A stretch of 10,000 bases of DNA from Flavobacterium sp. (GCF_020217025.1 NZ_JAIWOF010000232.1:1-10000); one strand, 5' to 3'. Shown: positions 1 to 6,354, counted from the stretch's first letter. Notes: generated by a model from the letters alone, not told the origin. A program made the numbers and translations.

Positions 1-98
1 ACAAACTAACCGACAAAGTTTATATCATTTCAACTGAGGATTACAAGATTGTACAAATGAAGAAGAAGTTGGAACAATGGATTTTGTTAAATAAATAA
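1..98 (+). CDS. C-terminal end of an upstream gene, possibly PorW/SprE (partial)
   Basis: One open frame (first full codon at base 3) runs into the window and stops with TAA at 96-98, giving about 31 residues that include KVYIISTEDYKIVQMKKKL. The other two forward frames stop within the first 36 bases. The stop lies 20 bp before the bactofilin start, so the gene is probably co-transcribed with it. The ending, a short beta-like stretch then DYKIVQ and a charged helix, resembles my memory of the C-terminus of PorW/SprE, the TPR lipoprotein of the type IX secretion and gliding machinery in Flavobacteriia. That identity is only a recollection from a short fragment. That a coding region ends here is well supported; its name is not. 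Confidence 0.55.
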   Translation, partial: KLTDKVYIISTEDYKIVQMKKKLEQWILLNK

Positions 99-118
99 GA
101 ACCCAAATCCCTATTAAT

Positions 119-478
119 ATGTTTGAAAAAGTTAAGAATCAAGATCATTTATTAGGCAAAACAAATAGAATTGTAGACGGAACTATTATTACAGGTGACA
201 TCACTACTTTAGCAGACTTTCGTTTAGATGGAAAACTGAAGGGAAATTTCACTTCAGAAGGAAAAATTGTAATTGGTCCTACAGGAGAAGTTATCGGTGA
301 TATCATTTGTAAAAGTATCGATATCGAAGGTGTTTTTTCTGGAAAACTTCAGGCCGAAGGTATGTTAAATGTAAAATCAAAAGCACATATAACAGGAGAA
401 GTAATCGTAGGCAAATTAGCCGTTGAACCTGGTGCTCGATTTGAAGCCAGTTGCGAAATGCGAACTCAAAACAAATAA
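119..478 (+). CDS. Bactofilin family (polymer-forming cytoskeletal) protein
   Basis: This 119-residue protein has the bactofilin pattern (DUF583). A short polar N-terminus of about 18 residues precedes a run of glycine-punctuated beta repeats at roughly residues 20-112, for example GTIITGDI, LDGKLKGNF, IEGVFSGKL and AHITGEVIVGKL, which in this family stack into a right-handed beta-helix. Bactofilins polymerise without nucleotide into filaments that scaffold cell-shape or envelope proteins, usually at the inner membrane. There is no signal peptide or membrane helix, so it is cytoplasmic or membrane-associated through partners. The length is typical. Its TAA overlaps the ATG of the AtpZ-like gene by one base (TAATG at 476-480), suggesting translational coupling. 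Its specific partner is unknown; linkage to ATP synthase accessory genes is the only hint. Family assignment is confident, role inferred. Confidence 0.9.
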   Translation: MFEKVKNQDHLLGKTNRIVDGTIITGDITTLADFRLDGKLKGNFTSEGKIVIGPTGEVIGDIICKSIDIEGVFSGKLQAEGMLNVKSKAHITGEVIVGKLAVEPGARFEASCEMRTQNK

Positions 479-702
479 TGGATTCAAATAAGAAAAAACA
501 ATCCAATAAGTGGTTAGCGCTAATTAACATCCCATTTCAAATGGGATTGATTATTTTTGGCTTCTCGTATCTAGGTGGTTGGCTAGATGAAAAATATCCA
601 AATACTGGAGGTTATTTTCTAAAAGGAATTACACTACTTGGAGTTTTTGTTGCGCTTTATAATGTAATCAAACAAGTAAATCAATTAAATAATAATAAGT
701 AA
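478..702 (+). CDS. atpZ: AtpZ/AtpI-family ATP synthase accessory membrane protein
   Basis: This is a 74-residue protein with a basic, polar N-terminus (DSNKKKQSNK) and two predicted membrane helices, at about residues 12-35 and 46-66, separated by a short loop with GGWLDEKYPNTGG. That hairpin, with G-x-x-LDxK between the helices, is the AtpZ / ATPase_gene1 family pattern. These proteins sit beside F1Fo operons and have been implicated in assembly of the Fo sector or in magnesium/calcium transport. I chose the ATG at 478, which overlaps the bactofilin stop, over an in-frame ATG at 451: the upstream start would add nine residues, lie inside the bactofilin gene and produce a less family-like N-terminus. 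The next gene starts 2 bp after the stop. The family call is good; the exact function is not established from sequence. Confidence 0.82.
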   Translation: MDSNKKKQSNKWLALINIPFQMGLIIFGFSYLGGWLDEKYPNTGGYFLKGITLLGVFVALYNVIKQVNQLNNNK

Positions 703-704
703 AG

Positions 705-1082
705 ATGTTAAAAAAATTACCTGTAACTGTTCAAGTTTTATTAATTTCAAGTGTTTTTTTTCTAATTCATTTTGGAATAGTTACATTTTTAAATAAGATT
801 GACACAACACCTTTTTTAATGTCATATGCTTTACAAATTATAATGACATTGGTTATTTTGTTAGCAATGATTAAAATTTATGATACAGCTAAAGAACAAT
901 TAGGTTTTGCTTTTTTAGGGTTGTCTACCTTAAAAGTAGGAATTAGTTATTTTTTTGCTACCGAATATTTATTTCAAAATAAGGCAATGCTTGAAACTAA
1001 TAAATTTAATTTTTTCATCACTTTTCTGTTTTTTTTAAGTCTAGATGTCTATTTTACAATAAGATTGCTAAACAAAAAGTAA
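705..1082 (+). CDS. Small four-helix membrane protein of the ATP synthase locus (DUF6168-like)
   Basis: This 125-residue hydrophobic protein has four likely membrane segments, at about residues 7-29, 37-58, 65-88 and 102-121, with lysines at both ends and almost no soluble domain. It begins 2 bp after the AtpZ-like gene and precedes the atpB promoter, which is the position occupied by AtpI (also a four-helix protein) in other bacteria. I see no AtpI signature motif. It resembles proteins in Flavobacteriaceae that I recall being labelled DUF6168, although I could not check this. An AtpI-like role in Fo or c-ring assembly is inferred only from topology and position. The T-rich codons and phenylalanine-rich content suit a low-GC membrane protein rather than a transferred gene. 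Confidence 0.72.
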   Translation: MLKKLPVTVQVLLISSVFFLIHFGIVTFLNKIDTTPFLMSYALQIIMTLVILLAMIKIYDTAKEQLGFAFLGLSTLKVGISYFFATEYLFQNKAMLETNKFNFFITFLFFLSLDVYFTIRLLNKK

Positions 1083-1130
1083 TTTGTGGCAAAAAAATCA
1101 TTAAATATTCAAAAAAAAATATTTTTGAAA

Positions 1131-1160
1131 CTTGGAATATTAATTAAAGTTGTACTTTTG
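1131..1160 (+). promoter_or_regulatory. Bacteroidota-type promoter for the atpB operon
   Basis: The -7 element TACTTTTG at 1153-1160 fits the Bacteroidota consensus TAnnTTTG exactly. A -33-like CTTG lies at 1131-1134 with an 18-bp spacer, within the usual range for a TTTG -33 box. Transcription would begin near 1166-1168, leaving a leader of about 33 nt before the atpB ATG at 1200. It sits in a 117-bp gap, the widest in the upstream half of the locus, which fits a main promoter separating the accessory genes from the structural subunits. A second -7-like TATTTTTG at 1120-1127 has no -33 box at suitable distance. Confidence 0.65.
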
Positions 1161-1199
1161 CAAAAATTTTTAAGACCAAAATTTTAGAATATAATCAAT

Positions 1200-2342
1200 A
1201 TGGTGATTTCAAGAAAACCACTTCATGTAATAGCAGCAATCGCAATCGCGATATTGCCTTTATTTAGTTTTGCTAATGTTTCTAATGATACAGTAAAAAA
1301 AGAAGCTCATGAAGTTCATGTTGCAGCTGATGCTAATCACGGAGAAACTGCTGAACCTCAGGACAAGAAAGCTAAAGTAGATGCGTACATTCAACATCAC
1401 TTACAAGATTCTCACGATTTTACTTTTTTCTCAGATGAAAAAGAAGGTAAACATTATGGGTTTTCATTACCAGTTATTTTAATTGATAATGGTTTAAAAG
1501 TATTTTCATCTTCAAAATTTCACCACGGAGAAACTGTAGCTGAAGTTGATGGGAATTTCTACAAATTATACCACGGAAAAATTTATAAAACAGATGCTGC
1601 TGGAACTATTAACTACGACGAGCACCATCATCCAACAAATGCAAAACCATTAGATTTTTCAATTACGAAAAATGTGTTTTCAATGTTGTTTACATCTGCG
1701 TTGTTATTGTTCATGTTTGTTGGTTTAGCTAAATCATATAAAAAAGGACCAATCCCAACAGGATTTGGTAGAGTGTTAGAGCCACTTATTTTATTCATCA
1801 GAGACGAAATTGCTATTCCTAATATTGGAGAGAAAAAATACAGAAAATTCATGGGTTATTTATTAACTGTGTTTTTCTTAATTTGGTTGTTGAATTTACT
1901 TGGAATGACTCCACTAGGAATCAATGTTACGGGTAATATTGCAGTAACTATTTGTTTGGCGTTATTCACATACTTTATCACACAATTTAGTGCTAATAAA
2001 GATTATTGGATGCACATTTTCTGGATGCCAGGTGTTCCGGTTCCAATGAAGATTATCTTAATGCCAATTGAAATTTTAGGAACATTAACAAAACCATTCG
2101 CATTATTAATTCGTTTGTTTGCAAACATTACAGCAGGTCACGTTGTAATCATGAGTTTAATTGCAATGATTTTTGTTGGAAAAAATTTAGCAGCTGACTT
2201 ACCTATATCATTAGGATTAACATTGTTTATTTCAATTATCGAAGTTTTAGTAGCATTCCTACAAGCTTTCATTTTTACAATGTTATCATCATTATTTATT
2301 GGTATGGCAGTTCAAGATCATCATCACGATGATCATCATTAA
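1200..2342 (+). CDS. atpB: F1Fo ATP synthase subunit a
   Basis: This is the Fo stator subunit that forms the two proton half-channels against the c-ring. The conserved core carries RLFANITAGH at 305-314 with the essential arginine R305 (E. coli aR210). Aligning on it places H314 at the E. coli E219 position, E348 at H245 and Q355 at Q252, which is the reciprocal Glu/His arrangement known from mitochondria and many bacteria. At 380 residues it is over 100 longer than E. coli subunit a because of an N-terminal extension. The extension has a signal peptide (residues 1-25, probable cleavage after FSFA) and about 128 polar, histidine-rich residues before the first core helix near 158, so it should lie in the periplasm. 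The C-terminus ends in an Asp/His-rich tail (372-380). Extended, signal-bearing AtpB proteins are usual in Bacteroidota. It is the first gene after the promoter at 1131-1160. Confidence 0.97.
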   Translation: MVISRKPLHVIAAIAIAILPLFSFANVSNDTVKKEAHEVHVAADANHGETAEPQDKKAKVDAYIQHHLQDSHDFTFFSDEKEGKHYGFSLPVILIDNGLKVFSSSKFHHGETVAEVDGNFYKLYHGKIYKTDAAGTINYDEHHHPTNAKPLDFSITKNVFSMLFTSALLLFMFVGLAKSYKKGPIPTGFGRVLEPLILFIRDEIAIPNIGEKKYRKFMGYLLTVFFLIWLLNLLGMTPLGINVTGNIAVTICLALFTYFITQFSANKDYWMHIFWMPGVPVPMKIILMPIEILGTLTKPFALLIRLFANITAGHVVIMSLIAMIFVGKNLAADLPISLGLTLFISIIEVLVAFLQAFIFTMLSSLFIGMAVQDHHHDDHH

Positions 2343-2378
2343 AATTTGAGTATTGTTTAATTTTATAAATCAATTATT

Positions 2379-2567
2379 ATGTACAATTTAATTGGAGCTG
2401 GTTTAGTAGTAATCGGTGCAGGTTTAGGTTTAGGAAAAATTGGTGGTTCTGCAATGGACGCTATCGCGCGTCAGCCAGAAGCTGCTGGTAAAATTCAAAC
2501 AGCGATGATTATTATCGCTGCTTTATTAGAAGGTTTAGCATTCGCTGCTTTAATCTTAGGAAAATAA
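2379..2567 (+). CDS. atpE: F1Fo ATP synthase subunit c (proteolipid)
   Basis: This 62-residue hairpin protein builds the rotating c-ring. Helix 1 (about 3-27) contains the glycine-rich packing motif GAGLGLG at 13-19, the polar loop has ARQPEA at 30-35, and helix 2 (about 39-60) carries the proton-binding carboxylate E51 in LLEGLAF. R31 to E51 has the same 20-residue spacing as in other c subunits. Aligned on ARQP, L18 replaces the glutamine used by Na+-binding rings and G52 follows E51 instead of Ser/Thr, so proton coupling is inferred. It is shorter than the 79-residue E. coli protein because both ends are trimmed. It lies 36 bp after atpB, and a strong stem-loop follows it, which may help raise c-subunit yield relative to neighbours. 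Confidence 0.97.
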   Translation: MYNLIGAGLVVIGAGLGLGKIGGSAMDAIARQPEAAGKIQTAMIIIAALLEGLAFAALILGK

Positions 2568-2577
2568 TAAAGAAAGA

Positions 2578-2618
2578 AAAAACAGTATCTGTAACGGTTG
2601 GTTACAGGTACTGCTTTT
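2578..2618 (+). promoter_or_regulatory. Intra-operon stem-loop between atpE and atpF
   Basis: The 89-bp gap after atpE contains an inverted repeat. CAGTATCTGTAAC (2583-2595) pairs with GTTACAGGTACTG (2601-2613), a 13-bp stem with one U-G wobble (2588/2608) and a 5-nt GGTTG loop. Past one A-C mismatch (2582/2614), four more A-U pairs extend it to 2578 and 2618. Only four U residues follow the stem before an A-run, so it is a weak terminator at best. More likely it partly attenuates transcription, or blocks 3' exonucleases so that the atpB-atpE part of the message outlasts the rest. The structure is seen; its function is inferred. Confidence 0.7.
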
Positions 2619-2656
2619 AAAAAGAAAGTACTATTTAAACATATATTTTTCAAAAC

Positions 2657-3157
2657 ATGGAGAAATTAATTAACGATTTTTCATTCGGACTATTTTTCTG
2701 GCAAGCAATTATCTTATTAATATTAATTGTATTAATGGTTAAATTTGCTTGGAAACCTATCATGAATTCAATTGTAGCTCGTGAGGAAGGAATTTCTAAC
2801 GCTTTATTAGCAGCTGAAAATGCTAAAAAAGACATGCAGAACTTAAAGTCTGATAATGAAAAATTATTAGCTGAAGCTAGAGCTGAAAGAGACTTGATGA
2901 TTAAAGAAGCAAGAGAAATCAAAGAAAAAATGATTGCTGATGCTAAATCTGAAGCACAAGTTCAAGGAGCAGCAATGATTGAATCTGCGAAAGCAACAAT
3001 CGAAAGTGAAAAAAATGCAGCTATGGCAGAATTGAAAAATCAAGTTTCTTCTTTGTCATTAGAAATCGCTGAGACATTATTAAAAGGAGAATTATCTAAC
3101 AAAGAAGCTCAAACTAAATTAGTTGAGAAAATGTTAGGTGACGCTAAATTAAACTAA
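2657..3157 (+). CDS. atpF: F1Fo ATP synthase subunit b
   Basis: This is the peripheral-stalk subunit that links subunit a to the alpha/delta crown and resists rotor torque. It has one N-terminal membrane helix (about residues 10-31, FGLFFWQAIILLILIVLMVK), the characteristic FAWKP turn just after it, and a long charged helix from about 40 to 150 rich in Ala, Glu and Lys that would form the dimeric stalk. Its 166 residues match the usual bacterial length of about 156-170. No second b-type (b') gene is present, so a homodimer is expected. The ATG at 2657 lies 89 bp after atpE, following the stem-loop, and the stop is 4 bp before atpH. I saw no convincing TAnnTTTG promoter in the gap. Confidence 0.95.
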   Translation: MEKLINDFSFGLFFWQAIILLILIVLMVKFAWKPIMNSIVAREEGISNALLAAENAKKDMQNLKSDNEKLLAEARAERDLMIKEAREIKEKMIADAKSEAQVQGAAMIESAKATIESEKNAAMAELKNQVSSLSLEIAETLLKGELSNKEAQTKLVEKMLGDAKLN

Positions 3158-3161
3158 TATC

Positions 3162-3695
3162 ATGGCAGGAACTAGAGCAGCAATTCGATACGCTAAAGCC
3201 ATTTTGGACATTGCCCAAGTAAATAACAGCACACAAGCTGTAAATTCAGACATGACTGCTATTGCTAACGCAATTAAAGAAAGTGCTGAGTTAAAAGACT
3301 TTTTGCAAAGCCCAGTTGTTAAAGGTGAAATTAAATTTTCGTCTTTAAACGAAATTTTTACTTCTGCTCAAAAAGAGACAAAAGGATTATTTCAATTGCT
3401 TTTAGCTAACAAAAGATTTGAATTATTAAATGATGTTGCTTTACAGTTCAATGCTTTATATGATGAACTTAACGGAATTGAAGTAGCTAAAGTTACAACT
3501 GCTATTCCAATGACGCCTGAGTTAGAAGCTAAAGTATTGGCAAAAATTGCATCGTTTTCAAATAAAAATATTACTATTCAAAATATTGTAGATCCATCAA
3601 TTATTGGAGGATTTATTTTAAGAATGGGAGACAAACAATACAATGCATCTGTATCAAGCAGATTGCAAAATTTAAAAAGAGAGTTTAGTAATTAA
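3162..3695 (+). CDS. atpH: F1Fo ATP synthase subunit delta (OSCP)
   Basis: Subunit delta caps the F1 head and joins the N-termini of the alpha subunits to the C-termini of the b dimer. The 177-residue protein shows the family pattern: an N-terminal helical domain starting with AIRYAKAILDIA (about residues 6-17) and reaching about 105, then a C-terminal domain with the conserved VDPSIIGGFILRMGDKQ stretch (about 142-158) and a final helix ending in LQNLKREF. Length is normal. The ATG is 4 bp after the atpF stop and the gene ends 23 bp before atpA, so it is tightly embedded in the operon. No anomalies were seen. Confidence 0.95.
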   Translation: MAGTRAAIRYAKAILDIAQVNNSTQAVNSDMTAIANAIKESAELKDFLQSPVVKGEIKFSSLNEIFTSAQKETKGLFQLLLANKRFELLNDVALQFNALYDELNGIEVAKVTTAIPMTPELEAKVLAKIASFSNKNITIQNIVDPSIIGGFILRMGDKQYNASVSSRLQNLKREFSN

Positions 3696-3718
3696 TATAC
3701 CATTAAAGATATATCAAA

Positions 3719-5296
3719 ATGGCGGAAATTAAACCTGCTGAAATTTCAGCAATATTAAAACAACAATTATCAGGTTTTGAATCTGGTGCATCGTTAGAAG
3801 AAGTTGGAACAGTACTTCAAGTTGGGGACGGTATCGCTCGTGTTTACGGATTATCAAACGCTCAATACGGAGAGTTAGTTCAATTCGAAAACGGATTAGA
3901 AGCTATCGTATTGAACTTAGAAGAAGACAATGTTGGGGTGGTACTTTTAGGACCATCTACAGGAATCAAAGAAGGTTCTACAGTAAAAAGAACACAACGT
4001 ATTGCTTCTCTTAAAGTAGGAGAACAAATGGTAGGTCGTGTTGTAGATACTTTAGGTAACCCAATTGATGGTAAAGGTCCAATCGGTGGTGAGTTATTCG
4101 AGATGCCATTAGAAAGAAAAGCTCCTGGAGTTATCTTCCGTCAGCCAGTAACTGAACCATTACAAACAGGTGTAAAAGCAGTTGATGCTATGATTCCAGT
4201 AGGTAGAGGTCAACGTGAGTTGGTTATTGGTGACCGTCAAACTGGTAAATCAACAGTTTGTATCGATACTATCTTAAATCAAAAAGAATTTTACGATGCA
4301 GGAAAACCTGTATTCTGTATATATGTTGCAATTGGACAAAAAGCTTCAACTGTAGCAGGAATCGCAAAAATGTTAGAAGAAAAAGGTGCAATGGCTTATA
4401 CAGTTATCGTTGCTGCTAATGCTTCTGACCCAGCTCCAATGCAAGTATATGCTCCTATGGCAGGTGCTGCAATTGGTGAGTATTTTAGAGATTCTGGTCG
4501 TCCAGCTTTAATTGTTTATGATGATTTATCTAAACAAGCTGTAGCTTACCGTGAGGTGTCTTTATTATTAAGAAGACCACCAGGACGTGAGGCTTATCCT
4601 GGAGACGTTTTCTACTTACACTCTCGTTTATTAGAAAGAGCTTGTAAAGTTATCGCTAACGACGAAATCGCTAAAAATATGAACGATTTACCAGATTCTA
4701 TCAAAGGAATCGTTAAAGGTGGTGGTTCGTTAACAGCGTTACCAATTATCGAAACTCAAGCGGGTGACGTATCTGCATATATCCCAACAAACGTAATTTC
4801 GATTACAGACGGACAGATCTTCTTAGATGGTGATTTATTCAACTCTGGAGTTCGTCCTGCAATTAACGTTGGTATTTCTGTATCTCGTGTGGGTGGTAAT
4901 GCACAGATTAAATCAATGAAAAAAGTATCAGGTACTTTAAAATTAGACCAAGCACAATTCCGTGAATTAGAAGCTTTCGCGAAATTTGGTTCTGACTTAG
5001 ATGCGGTTACTTTAAACGTGATTGAAAAAGGAAAAAGAAACGTTGAAATCTTAAAACAAGGTTTAAACTCTCCTTTTACAGTAGAAGATCAGGTGGCTAT
5101 CATTTATGCAGGTTCTAAAAACTTGTTAAGAAATGTACCAGTTGTAAAAGTAAAAGAATTTGAAAAAGATTTCTTAGAATACTTAAACGCTAAACACAGA
5201 GATACATTAGACGCACTTAAAGCAGGTAAGTTTGATGACGCTATCACTGACGTTTTAGAAAAAGTAGCGAAAGAAATTTCAGCAAAATATAATTAA
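3719..5296 (+). CDS. atpA: F1Fo ATP synthase subunit alpha
   Basis: Alpha alternates with the catalytic beta subunit in the F1 hexamer and binds non-catalytic nucleotide. Visible landmarks are the N-terminal beta-barrel (about 25-95), the P-loop GDRQTGKS at 171-178, a Walker B region [17 protein letters not shown], the [19 protein letters not shown] segment, the arginine finger R390 in SVSRVGG that reaches into the beta active site, and the C-terminal helical domain. It is 525 residues against 513 in E. coli. The extra 12 come from two short insertions, about five residues near 189-199 and about seven near 309-332, judged against the E. coli sequence from memory. The partner gene atpD is not in this window. 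The gap to atpG holds an inverted heptad repeat. Confidence 0.98.
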   Translation: MAEIKPAEISAILKQQLSGFESGASLEEVGTVLQVGDGIARVYGLSNAQYGELVQFENGLEAIVLNLEEDNVGVVLLGPSTGIKEGSTVKRTQRIASLKVGEQMVGRVVDTLGNPIDGKGPIGGELFEMPLERKAPGVIFRQPVTEPLQTGVKAVDAMIPVGRGQRELVIGDRQTGKSTVCIDTILNQKEFYDAGKPVFCIYVAIGQKASTVAGIAKMLEEKGAMAYTVIVAANASDPAPMQVYAPMAGAAIGEYFRDSGRPALIVYDDLSKQAVAYREVSLLLRRPPGREAYPGDVFYLHSRLLERACKVIANDEIAKNMNDLPDSIKGIVKGGGSLTALPIIETQAGDVSAYIPTNVISITDGQIFLDGDLFNSGVRPAINVGISVSRVGGNAQIKSMKKVSGTLKLDQAQFRELEAFAKFGSDLDAVTLNVIEKGKRNVEILKQGLNSPFTVEDQVAIIYAGSKNLLRNVPVVKVKEFEKDFLEYLNAKHRDTLDALKAGKFDDAITDVLEKVAKEISAKYN

Positions 5297-5301
5297 TTTT
5301 C

Positions 5302-5362
5302 AGTGAAAAGTGAATAGTGATTAGTAAAAAGCTAATTACTATTCACTAATTACTAATTACTA
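5302..5362 (+). repeat. Inverted degenerate 7-bp repeats forming a 16-bp hairpin between atpA and atpG
   Basis: The left side reads as four consecutive heptads: AGTGAAA (5302), AGTGAAT (5309), AGTGATT (5316) and AGTAAAA (5323). The right side has four heptads of roughly complementary sense: ATTACTA (5335), TTCACTA (5342), ATTACTA (5349) and ATTACTA (5356). Bases 5309-5324 pair with 5332-5347 over 16 bp with one G-U wobble (5319/5337) and a 7-nt loop. The ten-base word CTAATTACTA occurs three times (5332, 5346, 5353). There is no U-tract, so it is not a classical terminator. It could be a dispersed intergenic repeat, an mRNA-processing hairpin, or both. Because units repeat, other pairing registers are possible. 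Confidence 0.75.
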
Positions 5363-5369
5363 TAAAAAC

Positions 5370-6227
5370 ATGGCAAACTTAAAGGAAATACGTAATAGGA
5401 TTACTTCTGTTTCATCTACGATGCAAATTACATCGGCGATGAAAATGGTTTCTGCTGCAAAATTAAAAAAAGCGCAAGATGCTATTACAGCTATGCGTCC
5501 GTATGCAGAAAAACTTACTGAGCTATTACAAAACTTAAGTGCAACTCTTGAAGGAGAAGTTGGTGGTGCTTTTACAGCTCAAAGAGAAGTAAACAAAGTA
5601 CTTATCGTTGCAATTACTTCAAACAGAGGTTTGTGTGGTGCGTTTAATACCAATGTAATTAAACAAGCAAAAGCAGTTGCTGATACGTATGCTGGAAAAC
5701 AAGTAGATATTTTTGCTATTGGTAAGAAAGGAAACGATGTTTTACGCAAAACAAACAACGTAATCGAAGTTAACAATGTTATTTTTGACAAATTAACTTT
5801 CGAAAATGCTGCTGATATTGCACAACAATTAATGGATAAATTTGTGGCAGGTGATTACGATAAAATCGAAATTGTTTACAACGAATTTAAAAATGCTGCA
5901 ACTCAAATTGTAAGAACGCAACAGTTTTTACCTTTAGCTCCAATTGTTGGTGGCGAAGTAGTAGCTTCTGATTATATTTTTGAACCATCTAAAGAAGAAA
6001 TTGTGTTAACATTGATTCCAAAATCATTAAAAACACAATTATACAAATCAATTAGAGATTCATTTGCAGCAGAACACGGAGCGCGTATGACAGCAATGCA
6101 CAAAGCAACCGATAACGCTACAGAATTAAGAGACCAATTAAAATTAACATACAACAAAGCACGTCAAGCTGCTATTACAAACGAAATCTTAGAGATTGTT
6201 GGTGGAGCAGAAGCTTTGAATAACTAA
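5370..6227 (+). CDS. atpG: F1Fo ATP synthase subunit gamma
   Basis: Gamma is the central shaft that couples c-ring rotation to conformational change in the alpha-beta hexamer. The 285-residue protein has the paired coiled-coil ends: an N-terminal helix with LKEIRNRITSVSSTMQITSA and MKMVSAAKLKKAQ (residues about 4-37), and a C-terminal helix ending NKARQAAITNEILEIVGGAE. The central globular domain contains the family motif SNRGLCGAFN (84-93). Length is normal for bacteria. It is the last gene of the operon, 73 bp after atpA and separated from it by the inverted heptad repeat, and is followed 18 bp later by a strong terminator. In many bacteria atpD and atpC would follow here; neither does. Confidence 0.97.
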   Translation: MANLKEIRNRITSVSSTMQITSAMKMVSAAKLKKAQDAITAMRPYAEKLTELLQNLSATLEGEVGGAFTAQREVNKVLIVAITSNRGLCGAFNTNVIKQAKAVADTYAGKQVDIFAIGKKGNDVLRKTNNVIEVNNVIFDKLTFENAADIAQQLMDKFVAGDYDKIEIVYNEFKNAATQIVRTQQFLPLAPIVGGEVVASDYIFEPSKEEIVLTLIPKSLKTQLYKSIRDSFAAEHGARMTAMHKATDNATELRDQLKLTYNKARQAAITNEILEIVGGAEALNN

Positions 6228-6245
6228 TTTTAATTTAGATATTAT

Positions 6246-6280
6246 AAAAAGTCCCGATTTATTCGGGACTTTTTTGTTTT
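6246..6280 (+). terminator. Rho-independent terminator of the ATP synthase operon
   Basis: AAAAAGTCCCGA at 6246-6257 pairs perfectly with TCGGGACTTTTT at 6263-6274 (12 bp, GC-rich core GTCCCG) around the loop TTTAT. A T-rich tail follows to 6280. It lies 18 bp after the atpG stop codon, which fixes the 3' end of the operon before any atpD or atpC gene. The A-tract on the left would also let it work in the opposite direction. Confidence 0.93.
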
Positions 6281-6287
6281 ATATTTG
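6280..6287 (+). promoter_or_regulatory. Candidate -7 element upstream of the small lipoprotein gene
   Basis: TATATTTG matches TAnnTTTG exactly and begins at the last T of the atp terminator tail, 67 bp before the lipoprotein ATG. No TTTG or TTG is present at the expected -33 distance, where the terminator stem lies instead. The downstream gene follows a strong terminator and needs its own promoter, which supports the call, but such A/T-rich words are common here. Confidence 0.4.
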
Positions 6288-6354
6288 TGAGAATAACTAA
6301 GTTTAATTTGAACTACAGGAAATCAGCATACGTAATTGCATTAAATAATTTTAT

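Noticed and set aside
451..477. Upstream in-frame ATG that would extend the AtpZ-like protein by nine residues
   Set aside because: It lies within the bactofilin coding region; the ATG at 478 overlaps the bactofilin stop and gives a family-like N-terminus.
303..530. Minus-strand reading frame opposite the bactofilin and atpZ genes
   Set aside because: It is antisense to two recognised genes and has composition expected of a complement of A/T-rich coding DNA; no motif was seen. Other minus-strand frames inside the atp genes were rejected for the same reason.
2343..2378. Possible internal promoter between atpB and atpE
   Set aside because: TTTG occurs at 2344-2347 but no TAnnTTTG follows at a suitable distance; the 36-bp gap fits simple co-transcription.
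2379..2567. Sodium-coupled ATP synthase
   Set aside because: Subunit c lacks the helix-1 glutamine (L18 in that position) and the Ser/Thr after the carboxylate (G52), so proton coupling is the better reading.
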